DNA from: JAEZKC01 sp046538945
GTDB lineage: Bacteria > Fibrobacterota > Chitinivibrionia > Chitinivibrionales > Chitinispirillaceae
Reading direction: 5' to 3'
NCBI GenBank assembly: GCA_046538945.1
Contig: JBKHHW010000090.1
Span: 1-12,157 of the forward strand
Length of the DNA stretch: 12,157 nucleotides
Within the stretch, counting starts at the first letter, position 1; every line of letters begins with the position of its first letter. The position numbers and the translations under genes were made by a program. Below the pieces are notes generated by a model. That model saw only the letters and a program-made list of their open reading frames with translations, was not told the origin of the DNA and searched no databases. Positions 1 through 8,624 of this stretch are shown here, one piece after another.

Positions 1-56
1 GTTCAACGTTCAGGGTTCAACGTTCAGGGTTCAACGTTCAGGGTTCAACGTTCAGT
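1..56. repeat. Tandem array of 14-bp unit built from two heptads
   Basis: Four copies of the 14-mer GTTCAACGTTCAGG run from base 1 without interruption; the last copy differs only in its final base. Each 14-mer is two related heptads, GTTCAAC and GTTCAGG, so the true period is 7 bp with an alternating variant. The array begins at the first base and probably continues outside the window. It lies just downstream of the stop codon of the last gene on the minus strand, separated by a short unremarkable stretch (57-83). I see no terminator-like hairpin with a T-tract here. Confidence 0.95.
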
Positions 57-83
57 TTAACCCGGACCGGCTGCGCCTCAGCG

Positions 84-1334
84 TCACTTTCCTCTTTTGT
101 GCGGCAGCCTTGATGTCAGCCTGCTTGAGAAGGTGCGGTCATCGACAGATATGATGACAGGCGATTTCAACGACCGACCATTTCTGAGAAGATCCGAATA
201 AGAACCGTTTGGAAACACGACCCAGTTGGTTATGGAGTAATATCCTTTGGGCACATCATTGACAGTCAGCCTATAGCCGCATTCAGCGTAACCGTCTCGC
301 TTTGACGGTTTACGGAGCACAAATCCACTGCCGTCAATAAACGATGCATCCATGCTGGTCTGAAGAAGCCATCCGTAGCCTGCCCCGTTTTCATGCACCG
401 TAAAGAACTTGCCGTCAGGAATAAAGGGATAAAGAGTATCGGCAGCATTTTGAGAAAGCGGTACCCGCATATCCTCCGAAGGAACGGAAAAACTGAATGA
501 TGATCCGGTTTCACGCAGTACCGGAGTCATTTCAAGAAATGCCTCGCTGAAAAGAGTACGAAAACGGAACGGAACGTGCAGCCGCACCGGTACCTTTACC
601 ATCTGAGGATAACATATCTGATTAACAGAAGCTTTAGACCCCTTGACCCCCAAGCCCAGATTCAGATGAAAATCCCCGCGACGGATCAGCCGCACCGGCC
701 CGCATTTGTATCTCTGGACAAGGCACACCACATTCTCCTCGGAATACCGTATGGGAACCAGCCCCCAGAGCGCCTTGAGAAGTATTTCGACTCTCAGCTC
801 GTTTGTAAGATGAATGAATTTGCCGGTTCTGGTATCCTTTACGCCGGCATCGGTGAAATGAAAACGGTTTCTGCCGAAAGTAGCATAATAGAAGGGTGTG
901 GTGATATGCTGTTTGGAATCATCATATTTTATATAAGACACATCTGATAGCGGGATCGAACCATCGGACCGTACATATACTGCACGCTGAGACTTTCCCT
1001 CCCCCATTCGGACCACCACGCCTTCACTTTTTTCATCAAATCGGGAAACCGCCGTATCCCCATCCTCCAGCAAGAAAACAATCTCATCCTGCTTGTCCAA
1101 AACACCATTGCCCGAGGCGCTGTTTGGCTTGTCTCCCTCAAAGAGAACATATTCTCCCTCTGAAGTCACCTCGTCAACCTGAAACGGAATCGCATTTTCA
1201 TCGGAATCAAGCACCCGCAGCGACTGAACAGGTTCTCCAAGCATTTCAGGCAGCATATCACCACTGAGAACTACCGGCTCGGAAAAAGCAGATATACTGA
1301 CCAAAATGATAATGAAAAAAGCCTGTTTCATCAT
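84..1334 (-). CDS. Secreted protein of unknown function, about 416 residues
   Basis: I do not recognise this protein. The reading frame opens upstream with a GTG at 1394, but the ATG pair at 1334/1331 is the better start because it places a clean Sec signal peptide at the N-terminus: MMKQ, then a hydrophobic core FFIIILVSISA, with likely cleavage after AFS near residue 18. GGGA a few bases upstream is only a weak ribosome site. The mature protein begins with a region carrying IPFQVDEV (about residues 49-56) and an acidic GVLDKQDEIVFLLEDGD segment (about 77-93). The rest is rich in beta-prone stretches, with no internal membrane helix and a basic tail ending PHKRGK, which suggests a soluble periplasmic or surface beta-rich protein. 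It lies 104 bases after the giant secreted-protein gene on the same strand, so it is probably the last gene of the transcript. Being a gene is well supported; its role is unknown. Confidence 0.85.
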   Translation of the reverse strand: MMKQAFFIIILVSISAFSEPVVLSGDMLPEMLGEPVQSLRVLDSDENAIPFQVDEVTSEGEYVLFEGDKPNSASGNGVLDKQDEIVFLLEDGDTAVSRFDEKSEGVVVRMGEGKSQRAVYVRSDGSIPLSDVSYIKYDDSKQHITTPFYYATFGRNRFHFTDAGVKDTRTGKFIHLTNELRVEILLKALWGLVPIRYSEENVVCLVQRYKCGPVRLIRRGDFHLNLGLGVKGSKASVNQICYPQMVKVPVRLHVPFRFRTLFSEAFLEMTPVLRETGSSFSFSVPSEDMRVPLSQNAADTLYPFIPDGKFFTVHENGAGYGWLLQTSMDASFIDGSGFVLRKPSKRDGYAECGYRLTVNDVPKGYYSITNWVVFPNGSYSDLLRNGRSLKSPVIISVDDRTFSSRLTSRLPHKRGK

Positions 1335-1438
1335 ATTCCCGATATCGTGAATTGAGGACAAACTACCAGAGGAAGAAAAATAACATCGGAGCACTGGGTT
1401 TTTCAGTATTTAATCGAGTCAGGACAGACAACCCGCAT

Positions 1439-4400
1439 TCAGCGCACAATCATCAGTTTCCCCTTCAGCAGAACTCTGTTTTGGGAATCACAGATGGCGT
1501 AGAAATAGACCCCTGACGAAACTTCGCGACCTGCCCGGTTTCTGGTGTCCCATATCCACTGGGGTTTGTATTCCGAGGCTCCGGGCACCAGACGGACAGG
1601 TTCAGATTCGTAGACAGGAACTGATTTCATGTTGAAAATGCGCACCCGTACCTCCTTGGTACCTTTTCCTATCACGTGGAGATTCTTGAACACAATGCCA
1701 CACGGACCGTTCAATTCACAGTGCCGCTCATCACTGTTGGGCCGGTAGGGATTGGGATATGTATAGAAACCAGTTTTGCCGGTATATACTGTCCAGGTGT
1801 AACTGCCGGTTGCAGTTTCTGACGGAAGATTGTTCTCTCCAGTATAGGAATAGGTATCCGCAAACCCGGAGAATTCACAAGTAACAGTATCGCTGCTGAA
1901 GAATTTCCAGGCCGGCACCATGGTTATTTGCGTACTGTCCCGGGAAAATTCAATGCTGCTGAAGGGGCTCGAGGCACTTCCTCCGAACCGGGACATTACG
2001 GTCAGACTTCTGTTGGCAGATGAGGTATCAGTGTCGAAAGTACCCGGAAGAAGAGGTTCCTCGAATGTGAGGATTACATTCATCCCGACCCCGGGAAGAG
2101 TCGTTTGCTCCTCCGGACTGACCGACAGGAGCTGATTCTGTTTTACTGTAAAGGTCCATTCCACGTCATCCTCGGTCGATTCAGGATCAAAAAGCGGCAT
2201 TGAAATGCCATCTCCGCTGTTATCGGCAGTAAAACCCATGGAATTTTGTACAGAAACTCCTCTGTAACGGCATTTTACCTCATCGCCGTAATAAAATCGC
2301 CTTGAAGGATAAAACCAGATCTTCTCGCCTGCAATCCTTACTGAATCAAAATCAACCTGTTCGGTTCCTCCCATAAGCGAAGTCAATTCGAGAGTTTTAT
2401 TGTCGACTCGGGATGTATCGACACTTCTGGCATACACCTCCGAAGAAAAGGAGAGCATGACAACCGGCTTGGAAGATAGATTCTGTTCACCGGGGTCGGG
2501 ACTCACGTCGATGAGGCTGAAGGTGATACTATCCACTCTGTAGGAAAAGGAGGTGTCCAGAACGGCAGCTGAACGACTGCCGTTCTTCTTAATATCGAGT
2601 TCGTTCGGTCCCGAAGGGGTATTTGCCCGGTCTGTGAGGGCCGATGTCAGCACCAAAGCGAGGGAATCGGTAGGAATGAAGAGCCCGGGCGGGGGCTTTA
2701 AACCGTACCTTGAACTTGCACTCTGATAATCGGCACCCACAGCCAGACTGCTGTAATCACTGCTCCACTCATAACTGAGTCCGACCGGTTGAGTTGAACC
2801 GGACTGAGCCGAATCCAGTACACTGTAGACCGTGAGTCCCTGATGAGCCGAAGCGGAGTCCATCGGTTCTGAAAAGTGAATCATAAGCTTGGCGTGAGGC
2901 GGAAACCTGTACTGTCCCCCGGCCATTCTTTTTTTAAGCAGCGGCTCGTAGGGAACTGATGTATCGAAGCTGACACCCACATTCACGATCTGAGGCAGAT
3001 CATTGTATTCCAGGCAAGCGGGTATAGTGTCGAAGGGGTAATCCGGGTCGGTGGTTGCGATGATAACGGTGTCGTAGGCCAACCCGTCACCGTCAAGTCC
3101 GTCAGCTGTAAAGACGAACTTCAGATCCAAAGGCGAATCGGGCATCATGCTTACAGGCTCGAACATTCCCGAAGATTCCGAATTGTATTCAGCACTGTCC
3201 CCGCCCTGTTCCACCCTCACTGCAAGCCAGGGGCTGCTCTGGTTCAGGAATGTAAGAGATACGATGGACATCGAATCATTCCCGCTATTCTCAAGAGGCA
3301 ATGTAACAACGGAAGTATCCCGGCTACCCTTTACAAGTGACACCCCGGACGAAATTGAATCTGCAGCCTTTATGTATTCGGATGAATGGGATGTGTCCGG
3401 CTGATAGCGGGGGAACTTGTAGAAAAACGCTATACTGTCACTTCTTCCATACAGATCAGACACTCTGATAAACAGTGCACTGTCGGCAATTTCAGGATTG
3501 ACAGTTGTAGTAAAGATCTGATCTGTTGTATTGAAAGTGAAATGCCTTGAAGAGGTACGCAAGGAGTACGTCAGAGTGTCCCCGATCTGGAGATCCAGAT
3601 CTTCGACATCGACACTCAGCTCCGTTTCCTGCCCGATATTCACACGCACACTATCACCGTTTGAAAAAGAATACTCACCGAAAGAAGCTGTCCTGATCCG
3701 CGGGATATGATTTGCTCTGAGCCTGATACCAGCAGAAACAGAGGTGTCCGGATCGATTCCGGTAAAGACCAGATCCGTCCACAAACGCTCTTTCAGAAGT
3801 GATCCGGACAAGGAAAAGGTTCTGCTCTGTGCGGAAACGCAGGAATCCAATCCCAGCAGCTCATCTCCGGTGTTTAAATGGACCTTGCCTGCAACGGTTG
3901 CAAGATCGTTACTGTCTGAAACACTCCAGAATACGACAAGTGAGTCGTCCTCCTGAAAAACGACACTTTCACCATCGGTAAGATCGAGTGTATCCCGGGC
4001 TGATATTCCTCTGCATGCCTTTACAGAAAAACGAGGTGATGAATTACGGGCATAGAAAAAGATCGATTCGCTTCTGGCATTCCAGTTGTGTCTGTCGTGT
4101 GCGGTAATGTGCACCCTGTAAGTCGAATCTGATGCTGGAAAAGGCGGCACATGTACCGCGGCCCCGAAAAACGGTCCTTGTGCAAGAGAGAATGAAGTGT
4201 CATTGGAGTTTCCCGGATTCACTCTGACGTTTATGGTTTCATTCTGATCTTGATCTTTAACAGTGAAAAAGATGTCCACCGTATCGCTTCTGGAAAGAAG
4301 GGTTCTCTCCTGATTGAAAGCAGCCCCGGTTACTTTCCGAGAATTGATCTCTACAGAATCGAGTGAGGAAATCACAGGCTGGACATTGAAGGGAAGATCT

Positions 4401-5956
4401 ACTCTGGACAGAACAACAGAAGAGAGTGAATCCATACCCGGATCTGTTTTGCGGCCGATCACCACTCTGTACTGAAACTGATTTTTCGTAGTGCGGGCAG
4501 AAGCCAGAGCGGTCGAATCTTTAAGTGACACCCATCCCCCGTCACCTGTGAAATCTCCAGGTCCGCTGCCGTAACGGATGGAATCTTCGATATACCAGGA
4601 GGAAAGCGAACCATGCTCCGGTTCCGAGCGGAAGAACTGAACCGAATCTCCGGGGTCCAGAGATACCGTCTGTATAGATGAAGTCCAGAAACCTCTTCTG
4701 TTCAGCACCGCTCTGTTGGCCAAAGCAGCAGCATTGACCTGATCATGATGCCGCCAAACCGCGGCAACACTTCCTGAATCATCCAGAGCACAATTGATGA
4801 ATGTGCTGTAGTAATCCTGCACATGGACATCAGCAGTATGCTCTGAAACTGAATAGTATTCCGGAGAAATCAGTTCCTCGTTGTTCAGTGTGTATCTGTA
4901 TCCCTCAATTGAGGAAAATCCGTTTCCGTCAACATCGCCCCTACACAGCATTAGAAGGTAGTGTTGGTTGACAGCCAGTGCAGAACCGGTTACTCCGGCC
5001 GTGTTTACCACTCTCTCGGTTGTACGCTGAGCCTGTGCATCGATTCTGTGAAGAAGAACCCCGGAGGCATCATGTGTGGACACGGCAAACCATCCCGGAG
5101 CATAGGATACCACAGGAGCATCGTCGTAAAAGGTAAGATTATCATCTCTGATATCCGCGATGCTCCCCGTGGGACCCGGTGTCAAGTCCCTGTCCAGAAC
5201 CAGATAATGCAGTGTTTTAGCTCCGTTAGGTTCACCGCTCATCCATGTAGCCAGAATAGTTCCATTCGAATCAGCTGCTACAGAGCAGTTGAAAAGTCCC
5301 GGTTGAGACGCCAGAACAGTTGTACCAATACTCTCGATTGCGGTACCGTCTGAGTAGATTTTGCGCAGTTTGATTTCATTCAGGTTAGTTGAATAGATTA
5401 CCAGAAATGTGTCCGTATCCATCTGACACTGAGAGGAAAACAGATAGCGGCTTGAGCCGGAACTGTCAAGAGCTACAGTCTGATTACCATTGTGAAGAAC
5501 CAGATTGAGTTTTGAGGAACCATTTTCCACATAGGAGACAAGATAGTTGTCCTTATCACCGGAGGCATGAAGATAACCGAAAAAGTAATCTGAGTATTGA
5601 GATATTTTTTCAGAAGGGCCGGTAAATTCACCTGTGGAAGATGTAAGAACAAGACTCCTCTTGTATACACCCTGATTAGCATTGTCAATCCAAAAGAGCA
5701 GAAAAGTATCTCTTCCGCTGGAGATCACATCTGCATAGTTGGAGCTTTCGGTTCCGGTAGGCGAGGCATCACCGTAGAGCTTGACAGTCTCCCAATGATC
5801 AACGCCAAGCGCGAGACCGTTTGCATTGACCAGACCGGAATCAGTCTGACCGTCATGGGAAAGAGGGAAATCGGAAAAGGTGTGAAGTCCTGCGCAAGCC
5901 GTTCCCAGTATAAATAACAGGAACAGAAGAATAGCTCTGGTTTCAAGTGTCCGCAT
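1439..5956 (-). CDS. Giant secreted beta-propeller / Ig-repeat protein with FlgD-Ig-like C-terminus
   Basis: Protein of about 1505 residues. I chose the ATG at 5956 because it gives a proper Sec signal peptide (MRTLETR, hydrophobic AILLFLLFILGTA, then an ACA cleavage site near residue 22) and has AGGA six bases upstream. An in-frame ATG at 5998 also has a good site (AGGGG) and would add 14 residues. Residues about 75-425 hold seven hydrophobic-strand repeats spaced 44-63 residues apart (such as DTFLLFW, DNYLVSYV, DTFLVIYS), which suggests a seven-bladed propeller. After this come Ig/cadherin-like segments (about 525-855), a segment resembling an ASH/HYDIN-type beta domain (about 855-985) and three SbsA-type Ig-like domains (about 990-1390, motifs such as LMIHFSEPMD and VVMLSFSSEV). 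The last 110 residues carry YPNPYRP, WDTRNRAG, SSGVYFY and a final KGKLMIVR, as in FlgD-Ig or type-IX-like sorting domains. It overlaps fliJ by 14 bases, so the two are probably translationally coupled. It is likely surface-exposed; its function is unknown. Confidence 0.9.
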   Translation of the reverse strand: MRTLETRAILLFLLFILGTACAGLHTFSDFPLSHDGQTDSGLVNANGLALGVDHWETVKLYGDASPTGTESSNYADVISSGRDTFLLFWIDNANQGVYKRSLVLTSSTGEFTGPSEKISQYSDYFFGYLHASGDKDNYLVSYVENGSSKLNLVLHNGNQTVALDSSGSSRYLFSSQCQMDTDTFLVIYSTNLNEIKLRKIYSDGTAIESIGTTVLASQPGLFNCSVAADSNGTILATWMSGEPNGAKTLHYLVLDRDLTPGPTGSIADIRDDNLTFYDDAPVVSYAPGWFAVSTHDASGVLLHRIDAQAQRTTERVVNTAGVTGSALAVNQHYLLMLCRGDVDGNGFSSIEGYRYTLNNEELISPEYYSVSEHTADVHVQDYYSTFINCALDDSGSVAAVWRHHDQVNAAALANRAVLNRRGFWTSSIQTVSLDPGDSVQFFRSEPEHGSLSSWYIEDSIRYGSGPGDFTGDGGWVSLKDSTALASARTTKNQFQYRVVIGRKTDPGMDSLSSVVLSRVDLPFNVQPVISSLDSVEINSRKVTGAAFNQERTLLSRSDTVDIFFTVKDQDQNETINVRVNPGNSNDTSFSLAQGPFFGAAVHVPPFPASDSTYRVHITAHDRHNWNARSESIFFYARNSSPRFSVKACRGISARDTLDLTDGESVVFQEDDSLVVFWSVSDSNDLATVAGKVHLNTGDELLGLDSCVSAQSRTFSLSGSLLKERLWTDLVFTGIDPDTSVSAGIRLRANHIPRIRTASFGEYSFSNGDSVRVNIGQETELSVDVEDLDLQIGDTLTYSLRTSSRHFTFNTTDQIFTTTVNPEIADSALFIRVSDLYGRSDSIAFFYKFPRYQPDTSHSSEYIKAADSISSGVSLVKGSRDTSVVTLPLENSGNDSMSIVSLTFLNQSSPWLAVRVEQGGDSAEYNSESSGMFEPVSMMPDSPLDLKFVFTADGLDGDGLAYDTVIIATTDPDYPFDTIPACLEYNDLPQIVNVGVSFDTSVPYEPLLKKRMAGGQYRFPPHAKLMIHFSEPMDSASAHQGLTVYSVLDSAQSGSTQPVGLSYEWSSDYSSLAVGADYQSASSRYGLKPPPGLFIPTDSLALVLTSALTDRANTPSGPNELDIKKNGSRSAAVLDTSFSYRVDSITFSLIDVSPDPGEQNLSSKPVVMLSFSSEVYARSVDTSRVDNKTLELTSLMGGTEQVDFDSVRIAGEKIWFYPSRRFYYGDEVKCRYRGVSVQNSMGFTADNSGDGISMPLFDPESTEDDVEWTFTVKQNQLLSVSPEEQTTLPGVGMNVILTFEEPLLPGTFDTDTSSANRSLTVMSRFGGSASSPFSSIEFSRDSTQITMVPAWKFFSSDTVTCEFSGFADTYSYTGENNLPSETATGSYTWTVYTGKTGFYTYPNPYRPNSDERHCELNGPCGIVFKNLHVIGKGTKEVRVRIFNMKSVPVYESEPVRLVPGASEYKPQWIWDTRNRAGREVSSGVYFYAICDSQNRVLLKGKLMIVR

Positions 5957-6404
5957 CTGCAGTCCTGGATCGAAGGAAGCTCTGCTGAGAAATCTCATCG
6001 ATGAACCCCTGCTCGGCCTTTTCCTTTTTTTTCTTCCATTCCAAAAAGCGTTTATCCTTGAGTATCTCGACTGCCCGTCTTTCCTGAGATGCCTTGATCA
6101 GTTCCTGGTTCACAGAATAGATCTGAACCATGACATCATCAAGTCTACGTCCTTCATTCAAAAGCTCAAGTTTAAGAGAATGCCTGTAGGCAACCGAACA
6201 GCGCAGCGAGGCAATATCCTCCCCTCCCCTGCGCATCTCCTTCTCACCAGCCTGAAACTCCTTTAATCTGTCCTGCACTTGGTTAATGGACTTGCGCACC
6301 TCCTCGGCCTGACGGTTCAACTCTCCCAACCGGAGTTTTATTTCCTCTTCAGCCCGTTTCTTGACCTCCAGAAGTGCTTCCAGACTGAATTCGAATTTTT
6401 TCAT
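5943..6404 (-). CDS. fliJ: Flagellar export protein FliJ
   Basis: Small cytoplasmic coiled-coil protein of 153 residues, close to the usual FliJ length of about 145-150. It begins MKKFEFSLEALLEVKKRAEEE, the typical FliJ opening. It is almost entirely charged heptad-rich helix, with a conserved-looking EILKDKRFLEWKKKKE segment near residues 113-128. In known systems FliJ inserts into the FliI hexamer as a stalk, like the gamma subunit of F1, and links ATPase activity to the export gate. Its ATG overlaps the fliI stop codon in an ATGA arrangement, and its upstream Shine-Dalgarno is weak, so it is probably translated by coupling from fliI. Its own end overlaps the start of the giant secreted-protein gene. 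Coiled-coil sequence alone is weakly diagnostic, but position and N-terminal pattern make the call secure. Confidence 0.9.
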   Translation of the reverse strand: MKKFEFSLEALLEVKKRAEEEIKLRLGELNRQAEEVRKSINQVQDRLKEFQAGEKEMRRGGEDIASLRCSVAYRHSLKLELLNEGRRLDDVMVQIYSVNQELIKASQERRAVEILKDKRFLEWKKKKEKAEQGFIDEISQQSFLRSRTADADT

Positions 6405-7750
6405 TTGACAGTCAGCCCGGCGTCGCGTGCGATTTCGGTCAGTTTTTTGAGAGTTTCATCGAATGACGTCTTGCTGTCACGAGCCTGACGAAGAAAGGAA
6501 TTCAGTGGAGCATCGAGTTTTATGGCCTTGTCGACCCTTTCGTTTGAACCCGCCGCGTAAGCCCCGATCTGAATGAGATCCTCACTCTCCTTGTATGCAG
6601 CCATCGCATCCTTCACCTTTCCCGACAGAGCCAGATGATCCCCGGCGGCAATATCTGCCATGCAGCGTGATATACTCTGCAGCACATCTATTGCCGGAAA
6701 GTGATTATGGTGAGCAAGACGACGGGACAGAACCACATGCCCATCAAGAATTGACCGAGCCGCATCAGCAATCGGTTCATCCATATCATCCCCGTCAACC
6801 AGAACCGTGAAAAGCCCTGTAATGGTTCCCCGATCGGAATTACCCGCTCTCTCCAGAAACTGGGGAAGAAGAGAAAAAACGGAAGGGGTGTATCCCTTGG
6901 AGGCAGGGGGTTCGCCTATGGCAAGACCAACTTCTCTTTGTGCCATGGCAAGTCGGGTGACCGAATCGGCCAGAAAAAGCACATCCATCCCCTCGTCTCT
7001 GAAAGACTCGGCGATTGCGGCCGCCACCAGGGCACCCTTTATACGGATGAGAGCAGGCTGATCGGAGGTGGCGATCACGAGAACAGATCTGGCCAATCCT
7101 TCAGGTCCCAAATCCCGTTCAATGAACTCCCTGACCTCGCGCCCGCGCTCTCCTATGAGAGCTATAACGTTTACGTCTGATTTGCAGTTGCGGGCAAGCA
7201 TGCCCATGAGCACACTCTTTCCCACTCCGCTTCCGGCAAATATTCCCATCCGCTGACCTTTTCCGACAGTGATAAGACTGTCAATGGCGCGAATACCGGT
7301 CTGGAAAACACTGTCTATTCTCCTTCGCTCAAGGGGGTTGGGGACAGAGGAAAAAATGGAGCGTTTTGCCGATGCTCTGAGGGGCCCTTTTCCATCAATC
7401 GGGTTCCCCAACCCGTCAAGAACCCGTCCCAGAAGCCCCTTCCCCACCTGCACCATCAGCGGTCGTCCGGTTGCAGCAACCGCAAGCCCGGGGTGAATAC
7501 CCTCAACAGGCCCAAGCGGCATCAGAAGTGTTCTCCCCTTACGGAAGCCAACCACTTCCGCTCTGCAGATCAGTTTACCCGATTTCTCTATATGGCAGAT
7601 ATCCCCTACAGAAGAAGTCGGGCCGGTCGATTCAATCAATAGCCCGATCACCTCCGTAACCCGTCCGTACACTCTTGCAGGTTCCGAAGAACTGACCACC
7701 TGGAGATAGGAATTAAAATCTCGTTTCAAGGAAGCGGTATCGAAAAACAT
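6401..7750 (-). CDS. fliI: Flagellar export ATPase FliI
   Basis: Cytoplasmic ATPase of the flagellar type III export apparatus, 449 residues, the usual length. It is related to the F1 beta subunit and to injectisome YscN-type ATPases; the flagellar neighbours decide for FliI. Visible motifs are the P-loop AGSGVGKS at residues 172-179, GERGREV at 200-206 including the catalytic glutamate region, Walker B VLFLADS at 257-263, and the export-ATPase signature PPASKGYTPSVFSLLPQFLE at 281-300. The N-terminal beta-barrel domain (about 25-95) and the C-terminal helical domain (about 380-449) are present, so the gene looks intact. The start ATG at 7750 follows fliH by 20 bases with AAAGG nine bases upstream. 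FliH holds it inactive at the membrane and FliJ binds its ring centre; both partner genes are adjacent. Confidence 0.97.
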   Translation of the reverse strand: MFFDTASLKRDFNSYLQVVSSSEPARVYGRVTEVIGLLIESTGPTSSVGDICHIEKSGKLICRAEVVGFRKGRTLLMPLGPVEGIHPGLAVAATGRPLMVQVGKGLLGRVLDGLGNPIDGKGPLRASAKRSIFSSVPNPLERRRIDSVFQTGIRAIDSLITVGKGQRMGIFAGSGVGKSVLMGMLARNCKSDVNVIALIGERGREVREFIERDLGPEGLARSVLVIATSDQPALIRIKGALVAAAIAESFRDEGMDVLFLADSVTRLAMAQREVGLAIGEPPASKGYTPSVFSLLPQFLERAGNSDRGTITGLFTVLVDGDDMDEPIADAARSILDGHVVLSRRLAHHNHFPAIDVLQSISRCMADIAAGDHLALSGKVKDAMAAYKESEDLIQIGAYAAGSNERVDKAIKLDAPLNSFLRQARDSKTSFDETLKKLTEIARDAGLTVK

Positions 7751-7770
7751 TTGAGAAGACCTTTCGGAAG

Positions 7771-8610
7771 TCAGGATTCAGGAATCTCGTGGTGCAAATC
7801 TGAATTTTCCCACGCCTTGAGAACCATCTCCTCCATCTCTTCCATCTGCACACCCAGCCTGGCATCTACCATACCAGAATTGGATTCGATGATACAGCCG
7901 CCCATTTCGATTCTTTCGTCGGGTTCTATTGTCACATTCTCCAGACGTTCCGTAATAGAATTCCAGAAATCCTGATGTTGGGAAACGACGGCTTCATCCG
8001 CTGGTGAGATGCGTATCAGCAGTTTTTCACGATCTGCTATCATGCTCAGACATTTCTTTACCACCGGGAGGATTATATCCTCTCTGGTTTCAACTTCGGA
8101 GGCAATTATTTTTTTGGTCATTTGAAAACAGAAATGGACAAGCAGGTGTTCCAGATTGTGTATAATTTCCCTTTTGGAATCGTCAACCTTCTGAAGAAAA
8201 GAGGCCACCCGCTGTTCGATCTGTTCCATTTGGGCATTGTACTGAGCCCAAGCGGTATCCCGGCCCTGTTTTTCACCGGCCTTAAGCCCCTCCTTTTTGC
8301 CTTTTATATAGCTTTCCTGAACAGCATTCTTTGCTTTTTCATTCTGCTCGGCGATTCTTTTCTCCAGATCACCGATCTTCTTCTCCAGCTCAATCAGCTT
8401 CTGTTCATCTTCAGACAGAACGGACCGCCCCTGTTTTCCGGGCTGATCAAAAGATTCCATCGGGGGCGTACGGAAAGGAAAGTCCTTCTCCTCGTTTATT
8501 TTGCGACGCAGGATACGACGCAGACCAGTGGTGGCAGGATCATTGGATTTTAGAAGCTGCTCGAGAAGAACTGACACGTTCTCGTTTACAAAGATTTCTT
8601 CTTCACTCAT
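7771..8610 (-). CDS. fliH: Flagellar export apparatus protein FliH
   Basis: Cytoplasmic regulator and peripheral-stalk partner of the FliI ATPase, 279 residues, within the family's variable range. The N-terminal 65 residues are polar and low in pattern. A charged coiled coil follows (about 68-100), then the hallmark GxxxG series with glycines at 104, 108, 112 and 116. The C-terminal half (about 140-265) is the FliH/HrpE-type domain related to V-ATPase subunit E, ending with the typical DERIEMGGCIIESNSGMVDA segment (about 231-250). It starts 14 bases after fliG; only a weak GGGA lies upstream of the ATG, so coupling with fliG is plausible. FliH normally bridges FliI to the C-ring and the export gate. 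Sequence pattern and gene order agree. Confidence 0.93.
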   Translation of the reverse strand: MSEEEIFVNENVSVLLEQLLKSNDPATTGLRRILRRKINEEKDFPFRTPPMESFDQPGKQGRSVLSEDEQKLIELEKKIGDLEKRIAEQNEKAKNAVQESYIKGKKEGLKAGEKQGRDTAWAQYNAQMEQIEQRVASFLQKVDDSKREIIHNLEHLLVHFCFQMTKKIIASEVETREDIILPVVKKCLSMIADREKLLIRISPADEAVVSQHQDFWNSITERLENVTIEPDERIEMGGCIIESNSGMVDARLGVQMEEMEEMVLKAWENSDLHHEIPES

Positions 8611-8624
8611 GACGATTCCCGGTA

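Noticed and set aside
1335..1438. Terminator or promoter in the 104-base gap between the two secreted-protein genes
   Set aside because: Only a five-base GGGTT/AACCC pair with a long loop and no good -35/-10 pair are visible, so read-through is more likely.
5880..5956. Lipoprotein signal in the giant protein (LGTAC)
   Set aside because: The position three before the cysteine is Gly rather than Leu/Val/Ile/Ala, and an ACA signal peptidase I site is present, so a lipobox is not supported.
8122..8553. Plus-strand hydrophobic frame of 143 codons that looks membrane-like
   Set aside because: It is antisense to the charged coiled-coil part of fliH; Lys/Glu codons read backwards give Phe/Leu, so the hydrophobicity is an artefact.
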